Counted from the stretch's first letter, positions 1-9,022 are shown. The stretch: DNA of 64,000 nucleotides from AA29 sp041481445 (GCA_041481445.1 JBGPBV010000004.1:1-64000), one strand, 5' to 3'. Program-made: numbers and translations. The notes: generated from the sequence alone by a model not told the origin.

Positions 1-1
1 A

Positions 2-385
2 TACGGGAAGGGAGAGGGCCTCGGCCCGGACGACCTCTTCCGCGAGCGCTACCGCGGGATCCGCCCCGCCCCCGGTTATCCGGCCTGTCCCGATCACACC
101 GAGAAGCGGACGCTGTTCGACCTGCTCGAGGTCGAAGCGCGGACGGCCATCCGGCTGACCGAGACCTTCGCCATGATCCCGGCCGCCTCGGTGAGCGGGC
201 TCTACTTCTCCCATCCGGAGGCGCGCTACTTCCAGGTCGGCCGCATCGGCCACGACCAGGCCCTCGACTACGCCCGTCGCAAGGGCCTCCCCCTCCGCGA
301 CATCGAGCGATGGCTGGCCCCGAACCTCGGATACGAGCCCCAGGAGGAGCGCTCGGCGGTGGCGGAGCCGGTCGAGCCGCGTTGA
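2..385 (+). CDS. metH: Methionine synthase C-terminal part (partial)
   Basis: Open frame running in from the left edge, 127 residues to a TGA stop. It matches the end of the cobalamin-dependent methionine synthase activation domain: the SAM-binding segment GIRPAPGYPACPDHTEK near residue 20, then SGLYFSHPEARYFQVGRIG and a DYARRKG helix close to the C-terminus, as in MetH. This domain binds S-adenosylmethionine for reductive reactivation of oxidised cob(II)alamin. The homocysteine, folate and B12 domains lie outside the window. The protein ends with a short acidic tail. Domain identity is recognised from motifs; that the upstream part is intact is assumed. Confidence 0.9.
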   Translation, partial: YGKGEGLGPDDLFRERYRGIRPAPGYPACPDHTEKRTLFDLLEVEARTAIRLTETFAMIPAASVSGLYFSHPEARYFQVGRIGHDQALDYARRKGLPLRDIERWLAPNLGYEPQEERSAVAEPVEPR

Positions 386-404
386 CTCCGCGGCGACCGG
401 CGCC

Positions 405-410
405 TATAGT
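405..410 (+). promoter_or_regulatory. Possible -10 box TATAGT
   Basis: TATAGT in the short gap after metH, 24 nt before the TTG start of the methyltransferase gene. No convincing -35 is visible. The same hexamer occurs at 14291-14296 before the small lipoprotein gene. Confidence 0.35.
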
Positions 411-434
411 CGTGTCCTCTCCGTCAGAGGTCTC

Positions 435-1970
435 TTGGGGGTCGAAACGCAGGTCGGGCGCACCCGACCGGCTCCGCTCGACGCCGACGTCGAGGATGTC
501 GCGGGGCTGAAGGCTGTCCTCGAACAACACGGCTTCCTCGGCGACGGGGCGCGCAAGGCCCTGGGCGCGGAGATCGGTCCCGCCCACATGCGGACGGACC
601 TTCCGCTCTATCTGCGCCGCCTGGCCGCCCCCCGGCCCGTCAACACCCTCCTCAAGCTCTTCTCGCTCCGGCAATGGCAGACGGTGGCGGAGGCCTCGGC
701 CGCGATCGCGCCGGTCTCGCTGGACGGGCTCATGGCGGCCGGCCTGCTCGAGGCGGGACCGCGCGGAGTCCGCGCCCTCGTGGGACTGTCCGTGCACGGC
801 GACCTCGCCCTGGCTCATGACGCCCCCGATCCGGAGCGGCCGGTGATGGAGCCGGATCACGTCCTCGGCACCAACGCGCCCGCCGTCACCCTCGACTGCC
901 TGACCGTCCGCAAGCCGTCGCGGAAGACCCTGGACCTCGGCGTGGGGGGCGGCGTCCAGTCCCTCCGCTGCGCGCCCCACAGCGATCGCGTGATCGCGCT
1001 GGACCTCAGCCCGCGCGCCCTCGCCTTCGCCCGGTTCAACGCGCGGCTCAACGGCGTGTCGGGGGTGGAGTTCCGCGAGGGCAACCTGTTCGCGCCCGTC
1101 GAAGGCGAGCGCTTCGACCTCATCGTCAGCAACCCGCCGTACGTGATCTCGCCGGAGTCGCGCTTCGTCTTCCAGGACGGCGGCCGTCCCGGCGACTCCC
1201 TCAGCGAGGAGGTCGTGCGGCGGGCCCCCGACCACCTCGAGGAGGGGGGATTCGCCACCATCCTCGTCAACTGGGCGCTCCGCGACGGACAGCCGTGGGA
1301 CGAGCCGGTCCGGGCTTGGGTGGAGGGCAACGGCTGCGACGTCTGGCTGCTGCGCGGCGACGTCCAGGACGGGCTCACCTACGCCGCGGTGTGGAACCGG
1401 GGACGCGGCCCCACCGAGTACGGCCCCGCCCTCGACGCCTGGGTCGCCTACTACCGGGAGGCGGGGATCGACTCCATCGGGATGGGGGCGGTCATCATGA
1501 GACGGCGGGCCGGCGGCCGGAACTGGATCCGCGCCGACGTGCTGCCCAACGATCCCGTCAAGCCCTGCCACGAGGAGATCGTCCGGGTCTTCGCCGCCCA
1601 GGACCGCCTGTGCGCGCTCACCAGCGACGCCGACGTCATGGCCGAGCGGTTCCGGCTCGTCGAGGACCACCTCGTGGTGCAGAAGCTTCGGCGGCGTGGG
1701 GAGGACTACACGATCGAGGAGGCTGAGATCCAGCTCACGGGCGGTCTGGCCTTCCGCGGCGTAATCGATCCATACACCCTACATCTCCTGCGCCGCTGCG
1801 ACGGGACACGGCCGATCGCTTCGGTCGTGAACGAGCTCGTGGACGGTGCAGGTGCGGACCGCGACCGCATGAGGTCGGTGGTCGCAGAGGCCACGCGGAG
1901 ATTGGCGGGGCTCGGCTTCCTGGTCCCGGAAGGGGCCGGGGAGGGGCCAGCGCCGGACAAAGGGAATTGA
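435..1970 (+). CDS. Class I SAM-dependent methyltransferase with NPPY motif
   Basis: 511 residues from a TTG start; AGAGG at 426-430 can serve as ribosome site and no ATG or GTG lies upstream in frame. A roughly 150-residue N-terminal part resembling the winged-helix extension seen in DUF7059-type methyltransferases is followed by a Rossmann methyltransferase core with motif I LDLGVGGG, an acidic strand end (IALDLS) and the motif IV SNPPY typical of enzymes that methylate planar amino groups (HemK/PrmC, N6-adenine types). About 170 C-terminal residues look like a separate domain, possibly substrate-binding. The substrate cannot be named from sequence. It sits alone between metH and a secreted protein gene. 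Confidence 0.75.
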   Translation: MGVETQVGRTRPAPLDADVEDVAGLKAVLEQHGFLGDGARKALGAEIGPAHMRTDLPLYLRRLAAPRPVNTLLKLFSLRQWQTVAEASAAIAPVSLDGLMAAGLLEAGPRGVRALVGLSVHGDLALAHDAPDPERPVMEPDHVLGTNAPAVTLDCLTVRKPSRKTLDLGVGGGVQSLRCAPHSDRVIALDLSPRALAFARFNARLNGVSGVEFREGNLFAPVEGERFDLIVSNPPYVISPESRFVFQDGGRPGDSLSEEVVRRAPDHLEEGGFATILVNWALRDGQPWDEPVRAWVEGNGCDVWLLRGDVQDGLTYAAVWNRGRGPTEYGPALDAWVAYYREAGIDSIGMGAVIMRRRAGGRNWIRADVLPNDPVKPCHEEIVRVFAAQDRLCALTSDADVMAERFRLVEDHLVVQKLRRRGEDYTIEEAEIQLTGGLAFRGVIDPYTLHLLRRCDGTRPIASVVNELVDGAGADRDRMRSVVAEATRRLAGLGFLVPEGAGEGPAPDKGN

Positions 1971-1990
1971 AGGAAGGAAGGACGGCAACC

Positions 1991-2518
1991 ATGAACGATG
2001 TCGGGACACCCACGCCGAAGAGGCGCACCCTGCTCCAGCGGGGCCTGGCCCTCGTCGGCGGCGCGCTGGGGGTCGGCGCGATCGGGGGGGAGGTACACGC
2101 CCGCTCGACCGCGGCCGAGGCGCCCACGCGGACGCTGCAACTTCTCGGACGCCGGCGGGACGCCGCGCGTCTGGGGAAGGGGACCCGTTCGTCCACCCAG
2201 CATGTCGTATCCTCCGGGGATCTGCTCGACGCCGCCGGGAAGGACACGGTCGGATCCTTCCACACCAACGGTTTCTGTCTCGAGAACACGCTCGGCTCTC
2301 CGCTGCCCGCGGCCTCCAACATCGCGTTCCAGACCTTCGTCCTCGCGGACGGAAGCCTGTTCGGTCTGGGGGGCGGGCCGGCGGGCGGAGAGAGGACGTG
2401 CGCGGTTCTCGGGGGGACCGGCCGCTACGCCGGGGCCCAGGGCACATACCTCGAACGCGTGCCGGCCCGGCCGGCGGGCAGGGACGCGGTCGAGTTCATC
2501 TTCACCCTGCGGGCATAG
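1991..2518 (+). CDS. Tat-exported allene-oxide-cyclase-like barrel protein
   Basis: 175 residues. ATG 1991 is preferred over the in-frame TTG 1967 because the purine-rich AAGGAAGGAAGG lies just before it. The N-terminus has KRR followed by a hydrophobic stretch ending near HARS, a probable Tat signal. The mature part carries GDLLDAAGKDTVGSFHTNG, a central FVLADGSLFGLGG strand pair and GGTGRYAGAQGTY, a pattern of the allene oxide cyclase/dirigent-like eight-stranded barrel family. Bacterial members have no established reaction, so this is a fold call. The gene ends 15 nt before hcp and may be cotranscribed with it. Confidence 0.65.
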   Translation: MNDVGTPTPKRRTLLQRGLALVGGALGVGAIGGEVHARSTAAEAPTRTLQLLGRRRDAARLGKGTRSSTQHVVSSGDLLDAAGKDTVGSFHTNGFCLENTLGSPLPAASNIAFQTFVLADGSLFGLGGGPAGGERTCAVLGGTGRYAGAQGTYLERVPARPAGRDAVEFIFTLRA

Positions 2519-2533
2519 GAGAGGAGATCAATC

Positions 2534-3016
2534 ATGGCATTCGATTCTTTCCTGAAGCTCGACGGCATCAAGGGCGAGAGCCAGGATCACAAGCACAAGG
2601 GCGAGATCGAGGTGCTCTCATTCTCGTGGGGCATCAAGCAGTCGCTCTCCAGCGGCAGCGGCGGCGGGCAGGGCAAGGCGACTTTCAACGACTTCTCGAT
2701 CGTCAAGCACATCGACATCGCCTCCCCGCAGCTCATGGTCTTCTGCTGCACCGGTGATCACATCAAGGACGGCCTGTTGACGGTGGAAGAGCCGAACCGG
2801 CGGGGAGGGGTGGCCTTCCTCAAGATCAAGCTCACGGACGTGCTCGTCTCGAGCTACCAGACGGGTGGCGGGGGGAGCGAGGTGCCCACCGACCAGGTGA
2901 GCTTCAACTTCGTCAAGATGGAGATCATGGTCCGCGACGACAACGGCAGCTGGAGCCAGGGGGAGTCGTGCGCCGTGACTCGCGGAGACGAGGTCGAGCT
3001 CAAGCCGAACCAGTAG
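2534..3016 (+). CDS. hcp: Hcp family type VI secretion tube-like protein (orphan)
   Basis: 160 residues with ATG behind a strong GAGGAG (2521-2526, 7 nt spacing). The start MAFDSFLKLDGIKGESQD and the following HKGEIEVLSFSWG are hallmarks of the Hcp (DUF796) fold, which forms hexameric rings stacked into the tube of type VI secretion systems. Length is normal for the family. No sheath (TssB/C), baseplate, VgrG or ClpV gene is present in the window, so this copy is orphan here; it may be used by a system elsewhere or act as an independent ring-forming exported protein. The upstream neighbour is a Tat-exported barrel protein. Confidence 0.85.
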   Translation: MAFDSFLKLDGIKGESQDHKHKGEIEVLSFSWGIKQSLSSGSGGGQGKATFNDFSIVKHIDIASPQLMVFCCTGDHIKDGLLTVEEPNRRGGVAFLKIKLTDVLVSSYQTGGGGSEVPTDQVSFNFVKMEIMVRDDNGSWSQGESCAVTRGDEVELKPNQ

Positions 3017-3042
3017 GCCGCCTTCGCGCCCACGTCGGCCGC

Positions 3043-3074
3043 GACGGGGGCCAGGACGTCTCCTGGTCCCCGTC
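3043..3074 (+). terminator. Hairpin after hcp, probable terminator
   Basis: Inverted repeat of 14 bp (3043-3056 against 3061-3074, one G-T pair) with a CGTC loop, starting 26 nt after the hcp stop. There is no T-run, so termination may be Rho-dependent or the element may only stabilise the mRNA 3' end. Confidence 0.55.
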
Positions 3075-3100
3075 CGTGATGTCTCTCTCGCACCAGCGCG

Positions 3101-3106
3101 TATCAT
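3101..3106 (+). promoter_or_regulatory. -10 box TATCAT, near-leaderless start
   Basis: TATCAT followed by 11 nt and the GTG at 3118. A transcript from this box would have at most a few untranslated bases. No Shine-Dalgarno is visible before the GTG. Confidence 0.5.
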
Positions 3107-3117
3107 GGGCTCGCCCC

Positions 3118-3546
3118 GTGAAGCTCGAGCTGCGCTATCCCGCCACTCCCGACAACGCGCTCGACCACGCCCAGCTCGCCGTCGAGGTGGCCTGGGAGGA
3201 GTTCGGCGTCGACCTCGACTACTCGCCCGGAAGCCTCGAAGCGGTCGACGCGCAGGTGGAGAGCCTGCGTGAGGAGGGCCTGACCGGCGAGGGGGCGGCC
3301 GAGGCCCTCTTCGTGCTCGGGTGCTACCTCGGCGAGGTGATGGCGCGCGCGCTCGGCGGGCGCTGGACGGCCACCGCGCGCTCCCGCCTGGCCGGGATCT
3401 CGCCCTGGCCGATGGTGGTGGTCCTGCGCGACGAGTCGGCCTGGGACCCGATCGGCAAGGTCTACAAGCGGCTCGAGCTGGGCGACTCCGAGTACCTCCC
3501 CGCCTACTTCGCGGCGGCGGCCGCCGTCGGCGGCGGCCCGCGGTGA
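3118..3546 (+). CDS. Conserved-looking hypothetical protein
   Basis: 142 residues from GTG 3118, chosen because a TATCAT -10 box ends 11 nt upstream; ATG 3079 is the alternative. I do not recognise the family. The protein is soluble and acidic in its first half (AQLAVEVAWEEFGVDLDYSP), contains a helix LFVLGCYLGEVMARALGG and a short beta pattern WPMVVVLRD followed by a PIGKVYKRLELGD segment, and ends in an alanine-rich tail. It overlaps the downstream Smr-domain gene by GTGA, so the two are translationally coupled and probably act in the same process. Confidence 0.6.
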   Translation: MKLELRYPATPDNALDHAQLAVEVAWEEFGVDLDYSPGSLEAVDAQVESLREEGLTGEGAAEALFVLGCYLGEVMARALGGRWTATARSRLAGISPWPMVVVLRDESAWDPIGKVYKRLELGDSEYLPAYFAAAAAVGGGPR

Positions 3547-3845
3547 CCGCGGGCGAGGAGGACGAGCCGGAGCCGTTCGTCCTGCCCGTCACCGGCGAGC
3601 TCGACCTGCACGCCTTCGCGCCCGCGGAGGCGATGGCGGTGGTCGAGGAGTACCTGGACGAGTGCCGCCGTCGCGGCCTCCTCGAGGTGCGCATCGTCCA
3701 CGGCCGCGGGCGCGGCGTGCGCCGGGCCGAGGTGCACCGCGCCCTGGCCGCCCGCCCCGACGTCGTCTCCTTCCGCGACGCCCCGCCCGCGTCCGGCGGT
3801 TGGGGGGCCACGCTCGTCGTGCTCGCTCCGCGCGGCGGAGAGTGA
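3543..3845 (+). CDS. Small Smr domain protein
   Basis: 100 residues; the GTG start lies inside the stop of the previous gene (GTGA, 3543-3546). The protein is essentially one Smr domain: the LDLHAF motif near residue 20, an amphipathic helix, then VRIVHGRGRGV around residue 50. Smr domains of MutS2 and stand-alone small proteins are DNA or RNA endonucleases/binders that use the LDLH and HGxG motifs. The substrate here is unknown. Coupling to the preceding 142-residue protein is the only contextual clue. Confidence 0.8.
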   Translation: MTAGEEDEPEPFVLPVTGELDLHAFAPAEAMAVVEEYLDECRRRGLLEVRIVHGRGRGVRRAEVHRALAARPDVVSFRDAPPASGGWGATLVVLAPRGGE

Positions 3846-3994
3846 GGCGGGGCGCGGCCAGCGGGCGGGTCGTGACCGGGCCCACACCGCGGCCGGAGCC
3901 CTGAAATTTTCTTGGTGCGCGCGCGACCGCGCCAGAGGCGGTCCAAACCGCATCGCATCGCGCGGACCCGCGTCGTTGCGCGCTGAAATCGATC

Positions 3995-4024
3995 TTGACA
4001 AACGTCGTGGCCGATCACTATCGT
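3995..4024 (+). promoter_or_regulatory. Sigma70-like promoter TTGACA/TATCGT
   Basis: TTGACA at 3995-4000 and TATCGT at 4019-4024 with an 18-nt spacer (CTATCG gives 17). It lies in an unusually AT-rich patch of the 244-nt gap after the Smr gene and points at the small gene starting at 4090. It is one of three TTGACA-type -35 boxes noted in the window. Confidence 0.6.
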
Positions 4025-4089
4025 GTCGCCGCTCCTGTTTCATCGCTCAAAGGCACGACAGGTCACTCGACGAGGAGAGCCATCCGGAC

Positions 4090-4326
4090 GTGCTCATGCG
4101 CAATCTGCAGTTCGGGTTCTTCGACGACAGCGGGCTTCCGCGGGACAGCCGGATCCTCATGTTCTACTCGTTCGAGACGGAGGAGAACCTGGCGCGCTCG
4201 GGCATCCTCCACTACCACATGGGGGAGAAGCGTTTCGTCGGGCCCCGGCACGACCGTGAGCTGACCTCCGCCGCCCTCGACTTCCTGAGCCGCGCCGGCC
4301 GCCTCCCGCCGCCCCTCGCGGGCTGA
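4090..4326 (+). CDS. Small hypothetical protein
   Basis: 78 residues from GTG 4090 (ATG 4096 gives 76); GAGGAGAG at 4072-4079 precedes it. Not recognised. The sequence has a compact alpha/beta look: NLQFGFFDDSGLP, then ILMFYSFETEENLARSG, then LHYHMGEKRF, and a C-terminal helix DRELTSAALDFLSRAG. No signal peptide, membrane segment or cysteine. It has its own good promoter and precedes the inositol phosphate synthase gene by 85 nt, with a second -10-like TAGGAT between, so it is probably a separate transcript. Confidence 0.55.
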   Translation: MLMRNLQFGFFDDSGLPRDSRILMFYSFETEENLARSGILHYHMGEKRFVGPRHDRELTSAALDFLSRAGRLPPPLAG

Positions 4327-4411
4327 AGGCGCGCGCCCGGAGGGGCGCGGGCGGTGTGATAGGATCTTCGTTTTGGCGGAGAGCACCTCTGCCTGCAGGG
4401 AGACTTCCTCG

Positions 4412-5737
<1,326 letters not shown>

Positions 5738-5756
5738 CGCTCTCCGATTCGCCGAT

Positions 5757-5847
5757 GGGCGAGTTCGGGAGCGCGGCGCCGCAGAGCGGCGGCGCACGCA
5801 GGTGGACGGGCGAGTTCAGGAGCGCGGCGCCGCGGAGCGGCGGCGCA
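5757..5847 (+). repeat. Two 40-bp direct repeats with internal palindrome
   Basis: 5757-5796 and 5808-5847 are near identical 40-bp copies (two differences), period 51 bp, in the 190-nt gap after ino1. Each holds GCGGCGCCGC, a 10-bp perfect palindrome, so each can fold as a hairpin. A G-rich stretch follows (5852-5871). They could end ino1 transcription or be a small REP-like element. Confidence 0.65.
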
Positions 5848-5927
5848 GCGGTGGGGGGTTTCAGGGGGGGTCGCGAAACGCCCATCGCACACTGCGTGAG
5901 TGCCCCCCCTGAGATAAGAAGGTATTG

Positions 5928-6152
5928 ATGGCCACCCAGGCCGGCCTGATGGTCGGGGTCAAGATCAAGGAGATCGCGACCAAGGACCACTCCTACACGA
6001 ACTGCACCGTCCTGCATTCGGATGCGATCGGGCTCGTCTTCGAGGTGCAGCGCACCGTCTCCGAGGGCGGAACGATCGAGAACGTGGTCAGCCAGGTGCT
6101 CGTGCCCTGGGTGAACATCAACTACGTCCTCCTCATCGAGGAGCGGACGTAG
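5928..6152 (+). CDS. Small hypothetical protein, possibly Sm-like
   Basis: 74 residues from ATG 5928 with AAGAAGG five nt upstream. Not assigned to a family. The composition is beta-rich: GVKIKEI, YTNCTVLHSDAIGLVFEVQ, then a linker and SQVLVPWVNINYVLLIEE at the C-terminus. This order of short strands, with a hydrophobic ligand-type motif in the middle and a valine-proline-rich final pair, resembles an Sm/Hfq-type small barrel, but that is only a pattern match. No signal peptide. A membrane protein frame follows directly. Confidence 0.65.
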   Translation: MATQAGLMVGVKIKEIATKDHSYTNCTVLHSDAIGLVFEVQRTVSEGGTIENVVSQVLVPWVNINYVLLIEERT

Positions 6153-6286
6153 GGTCCGCCGTCCTCCTCGATCGCGTCCTGCAGGCCGGCCACCTCGTCT
6201 CCCTGGCCGCCTGGCTCGCCGCCCTTCTGGCCGCCCAGGGCGCTCTGCTCGTCGCGCGCGGCCGTGGAGAGGCGGGTCGTCTGGCG

Positions 6287-6634
6287 ATGCGCCGGCGCCT
6301 GGGGCCGGTGCTGGCCGTCGAGCACGCCGCCTTCGCGCTCGCCCTCGCCGCCGGCGTCCTCCTCGTCGTCCACCGGCACTGGGGCCTCGGGCACGCGCGC
6401 TGGCTGGCGGTCAAGGTCGGGCTCACCGTCTTTCTCCTGGTGCCCCTGGAGGCCATGCACGCCTGGATCTGCCACGGGTGGATCGCGCGCGGCCTCCGGC
6501 AGACGCCGGCCCCTCCCTTCTCGAAGGACCTGTCCCGCGGCATCGGCATGGACGAGATGCTGCGGGCGCTCGCCGCGCCCCTGCTTCTCCTCGCCCTGCC
6601 CCTGATCGTGTGGCTGTCGGTGAGCAAGCCGTAG
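6287..6634 (+). CDS. Small integral membrane protein, start probably further upstream
   Basis: 115 residues from the first canonical start (ATG 6287), with hydrophobic segments at about residues 10-27, 35-53 and 95-112, resembling CopD/DUF2269-like four-helix proteins. The frame stays open upstream to beyond 6152 and encodes another clear helix (HLVSLAAWLAALLAAQGALL at 6188-6247), which makes a four-helix protein starting near 6150-6180. No ATG, GTG or TTG exists there; CTG 6179 is the only near-cognate candidate. Either a non-canonical start is used or the shorter form is made. Function unknown. Confidence 0.55.
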   Translation: MRRRLGPVLAVEHAAFALALAAGVLLVVHRHWGLGHARWLAVKVGLTVFLLVPLEAMHAWICHGWIARGLRQTPAPPFSKDLSRGIGMDEMLRALAAPLLLLALPLIVWLSVSKP

Positions 6635-6700
6635 GCGCGCGATTCGGGTGGCGCGCCTCCGGGGCCGGGGCCGGGGTGAGGCCGGCCGAGCGCCCCCCGG

Positions 6701-7264
6701 TCAGGGGGTACGGCGGCGCCGCTCGAGAAGAAGCGCGACCAGCGTCTTGCCCTCCCGGATCTCGCCGCGGTCGATCATGTCCTCCAGCTCCTCGAGGGTG
6801 AACGCGCGCACCTCGATCCGCTCGTCCTCGTCCCCCGGCCGGGCGGAGGGCTCGAGGCCGGTCGCGCGGAAGACGTGCATGGCCTCGTCGCAGAAGCCGG
6901 GAGTCGTGTGGAAGAACACGATCTTGTCCAGCCGGCCGGCCCGGTGGCCGATCTCCTCCTGGAGCTCGCGCTGGGCCGCCTCCTCGGGTGACTCCCCGGG
7001 GTCGAGGCGGCCCGCGGGCAGCTCCCACACGAAGTCGTCCACGGGATAGCGGTACTGTCGGACGAGCACGATGCGGCCGTCGTCCTGGTGGGCCACCACC
7101 GCCACCGAGCCCGCGTGCCGGACGACCTCGCGGGTGGTGCGGACGCCGCCCGGCTCCTCGACCTCGTCCACGTCGAGGGAGAGGACCTTGCCCGCGTAGA
7201 CGCGGCGCGTCGACCGACGGTGCGCGCGATGGCCCGGGCCCCCGCCAAAGGCCCCGTCCGTCAT
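6701..7264 (-). CDS. NUDIX hydrolase, ADP-ribose pyrophosphatase type
   Basis: 187 residues. The full Nudix box is present at roughly residues 83-105 (GRLDPGESPEEAAQRELQEEIG), preceded by the ELPAG entry loop and VRQYRYPVDDFVWELPAG typical of the ADP-ribose pyrophosphatase (NudF-like) branch. Such enzymes hydrolyse ADP-ribose to AMP and ribose-5-phosphate in a Mg-dependent reaction. The start ATG lies 4 nt after the stop of the upstream TPR protein gene, so both are on one transcript; the two have no obvious common task. Substrate specificity within the branch is inferred. Confidence 0.85.
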   Translation of the reverse strand: MTDGAFGGGPGHRAHRRSTRRVYAGKVLSLDVDEVEEPGGVRTTREVVRHAGSVAVVAHQDDGRIVLVRQYRYPVDDFVWELPAGRLDPGESPEEAAQRELQEEIGHRAGRLDKIVFFHTTPGFCDEAMHVFRATGLEPSARPGDEDERIEVRAFTLEELEDMIDRGEIREGKTLVALLLERRRRTP

Positions 7265-7268
7265 TCCT

Positions 7269-8894
7269 TCAGCGTACCGTGAGCGCGACGTTGTCGAGGA
7301 GGACGGTGCCGCCCTCCGCGATGATGCGGATCTCCTTGACGTGCGCCGCCTTCGGCCGCAGGGCCAGGAGATCGCTCGTCCAGGGCGTCCAGTCTCCCGG
7401 CGCGTCCCCCGCCGTGATCTCGAGCGTCGAGGTGCGCGGCTTCCCGGCCGCGTCGTCGTAGGCGACCAGGACGCGCAGCTTGCCCTCTCCCGCGCCCACC
7501 TTGTAGTCGAGGCTCAGGGTGGCCGAGGGCGCGCTGGCGACGTCGATGGTGACGGGCTGGGACAGCGTGGTGGCGGCGGCGGCGGCCACGGCCTGGAACA
7601 CGCGGCCGCGGCGGGCGTCGGAGGCGACGACGCCCTTGCCGGCGACCGTCCAGGGGTCGAGCCCGGACTCGAACGAGCCGTTGCGGAGGGGGATGGCCAG
7701 CCCCGCCGAGGAGGCCAGGGTGTCCTGCTTCGGCGCGGGCGCCGCCGGCCTGGCCGTGGCCGGCCTGGCGGCGGGCGGCGCGGGGGCCGCCGGCTTGGCC
7801 GCGCTCGGCACGGGAGGCGGAGGCGGAGGAGCCTCGGCGTCCGTGCGGCGGGCCTCCCGCGGTGCCGGCGCACCCGATCGGTGCCCGTGGGCCTCGCGCC
7901 ACTTCCGGACCTCGTCGGCATACGCTCGCGCGCTGGCCGCGTAGCCGAGGCTGACGTCGATGCGCTGGTTCGGCTCCTGGAAGTACTTCTCGCTGGTGTC
8001 GAGGGCCAGCGCCTTGCGATAGGAGTCGCGCGCCTCCTCCAGCTCCTTCTGGTGCTCGGGAGAGTCGATGGGGAGGGCGTAGGCCAGGGCCTCGTGGGCC
8101 ACGCCGATGTTGTGCATGCGCGCCGCTTCCTTGTCCCCCTTCATCGGCTTCTGGTCCACCCACTTGCCGAGGGCCTCCCTCCACATGCCGGACTGGGCCA
8201 GGATGTTGCCGTTCTTGAGCTCGCCGTCCACGGCCAGCAGGGCTTCCACGGGGTCGGGGGAGTAGGTCACGGTGGCCGCCGCGTGGTCGGCCGAGCGCTG
8301 CACGAGGAAGTCCTCGAGCGAGCTCTCCGAGGAGGCCTGCTCCGGGTAGCGCACCTCGCCCTTGAACTCGTTCTCGTAGGAGGCGCCGGCGTCGGCCTTG
8401 GCTGGCCGCCCTCCCTGCTCCACCTCGACGTGGGCGTCGATCCGTCCCTTCACGCGGCGCACGGGCACCGCCACGTTCCGGTTTTCGTAGACGTCCTTGG
8501 TGACGTACGCCTTCTTCTTCGAGTCATACTCCTGGCGCTCGCCCACCTTCATGTACTTCATCTCGTAGGTGATGTCGTTGTTGATCCGGGCCTCCAGGTC
8601 CTCGACCACGACGTGGACCACGCTGTCTCCGCCCTTCTCCACGAGGCGCTTGGAACGGTCGGCGGAGATGCCCTGCTCGACGCGCCGGCGGATCACGTCG
8701 AGGTCGCGCTCGGCGACGGATCGAGCCCGCGAGCTGACGTCGAGGCTGGCGGTGTCGCCGACGAGGAGGATGTCGGGCGGCCGCACGCGGTTGAGGGTCA
8801 CCCGTGTCTTGCTCATGCCGAACTTGGCCTGGGCAGTCACGGAGAAGGCGAGGGCGAGGGAGACGACGGCCACGGTGTGTCGAGTCAAGGGCAT
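7269..8894 (-). CDS. Secreted multi-domain protein with helical repeat and jelly-roll C-terminus
   Basis: 541 residues. ATG 8894 is chosen over TTG 8897 because GGAGG (8899-8903) is then spaced 4 nt. A signal peptide ends near TAQA. The middle part (about 200-330) has TPR-like helices (GNILAQSGMWREALGKW, MHNIGVAHEALAYA, ARDSYRKALALD). A proline/alanine linker of about 50 residues follows, then a C-terminal beta domain (NGSFESGLDPWTV ... GTVLLDNVALTV) of the carbohydrate-binding-module type. The N-terminal 200 residues are not recognised. Likely a periplasmic or surface protein; the gene precedes the NUDIX gene by 4 nt. Confidence 0.75.
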   Translation of the reverse strand: MPLTRHTVAVVSLALAFSVTAQAKFGMSKTRVTLNRVRPPDILLVGDTASLDVSSRARSVAERDLDVIRRRVEQGISADRSKRLVEKGGDSVVHVVVEDLEARINNDITYEMKYMKVGERQEYDSKKKAYVTKDVYENRNVAVPVRRVKGRIDAHVEVEQGGRPAKADAGASYENEFKGEVRYPEQASSESSLEDFLVQRSADHAAATVTYSPDPVEALLAVDGELKNGNILAQSGMWREALGKWVDQKPMKGDKEAARMHNIGVAHEALAYALPIDSPEHQKELEEARDSYRKALALDTSEKYFQEPNQRIDVSLGYAASARAYADEVRKWREAHGHRSGAPAPREARRTDAEAPPPPPPVPSAAKPAAPAPPAARPATARPAAPAPKQDTLASSAGLAIPLRNGSFESGLDPWTVAGKGVVASDARRGRVFQAVAAAAATTLSQPVTIDVASAPSATLSLDYKVGAGEGKLRVLVAYDDAAGKPRTSTLEITAGDAPGDWTPWTSDLLALRPKAAHVKEIRIIAEGGTVLLDNVALTVR

Positions 8895-9022
8895 CAAGCC
8901 TCCGGGAGGGACGCCAATGATAACCCGGCCGGCGGGGGTGGCCGCGGCCGGCCCTGGGGGGGCCTTGTCAGCGCGGGCGAGGCCGCAGCAGCTCCAGCCG
9001 GAGCCGGCGGTCCACGCCCCGA

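Noticed and set aside
2534..3016. A type VI secretion locus around hcp
   Set aside because: No tss genes, VgrG or ClpV are found in either direction.
5757..5847. CRISPR array
   Set aside because: Only two repeat copies, an 11-bp spacer, internal palindromes and no cas genes.
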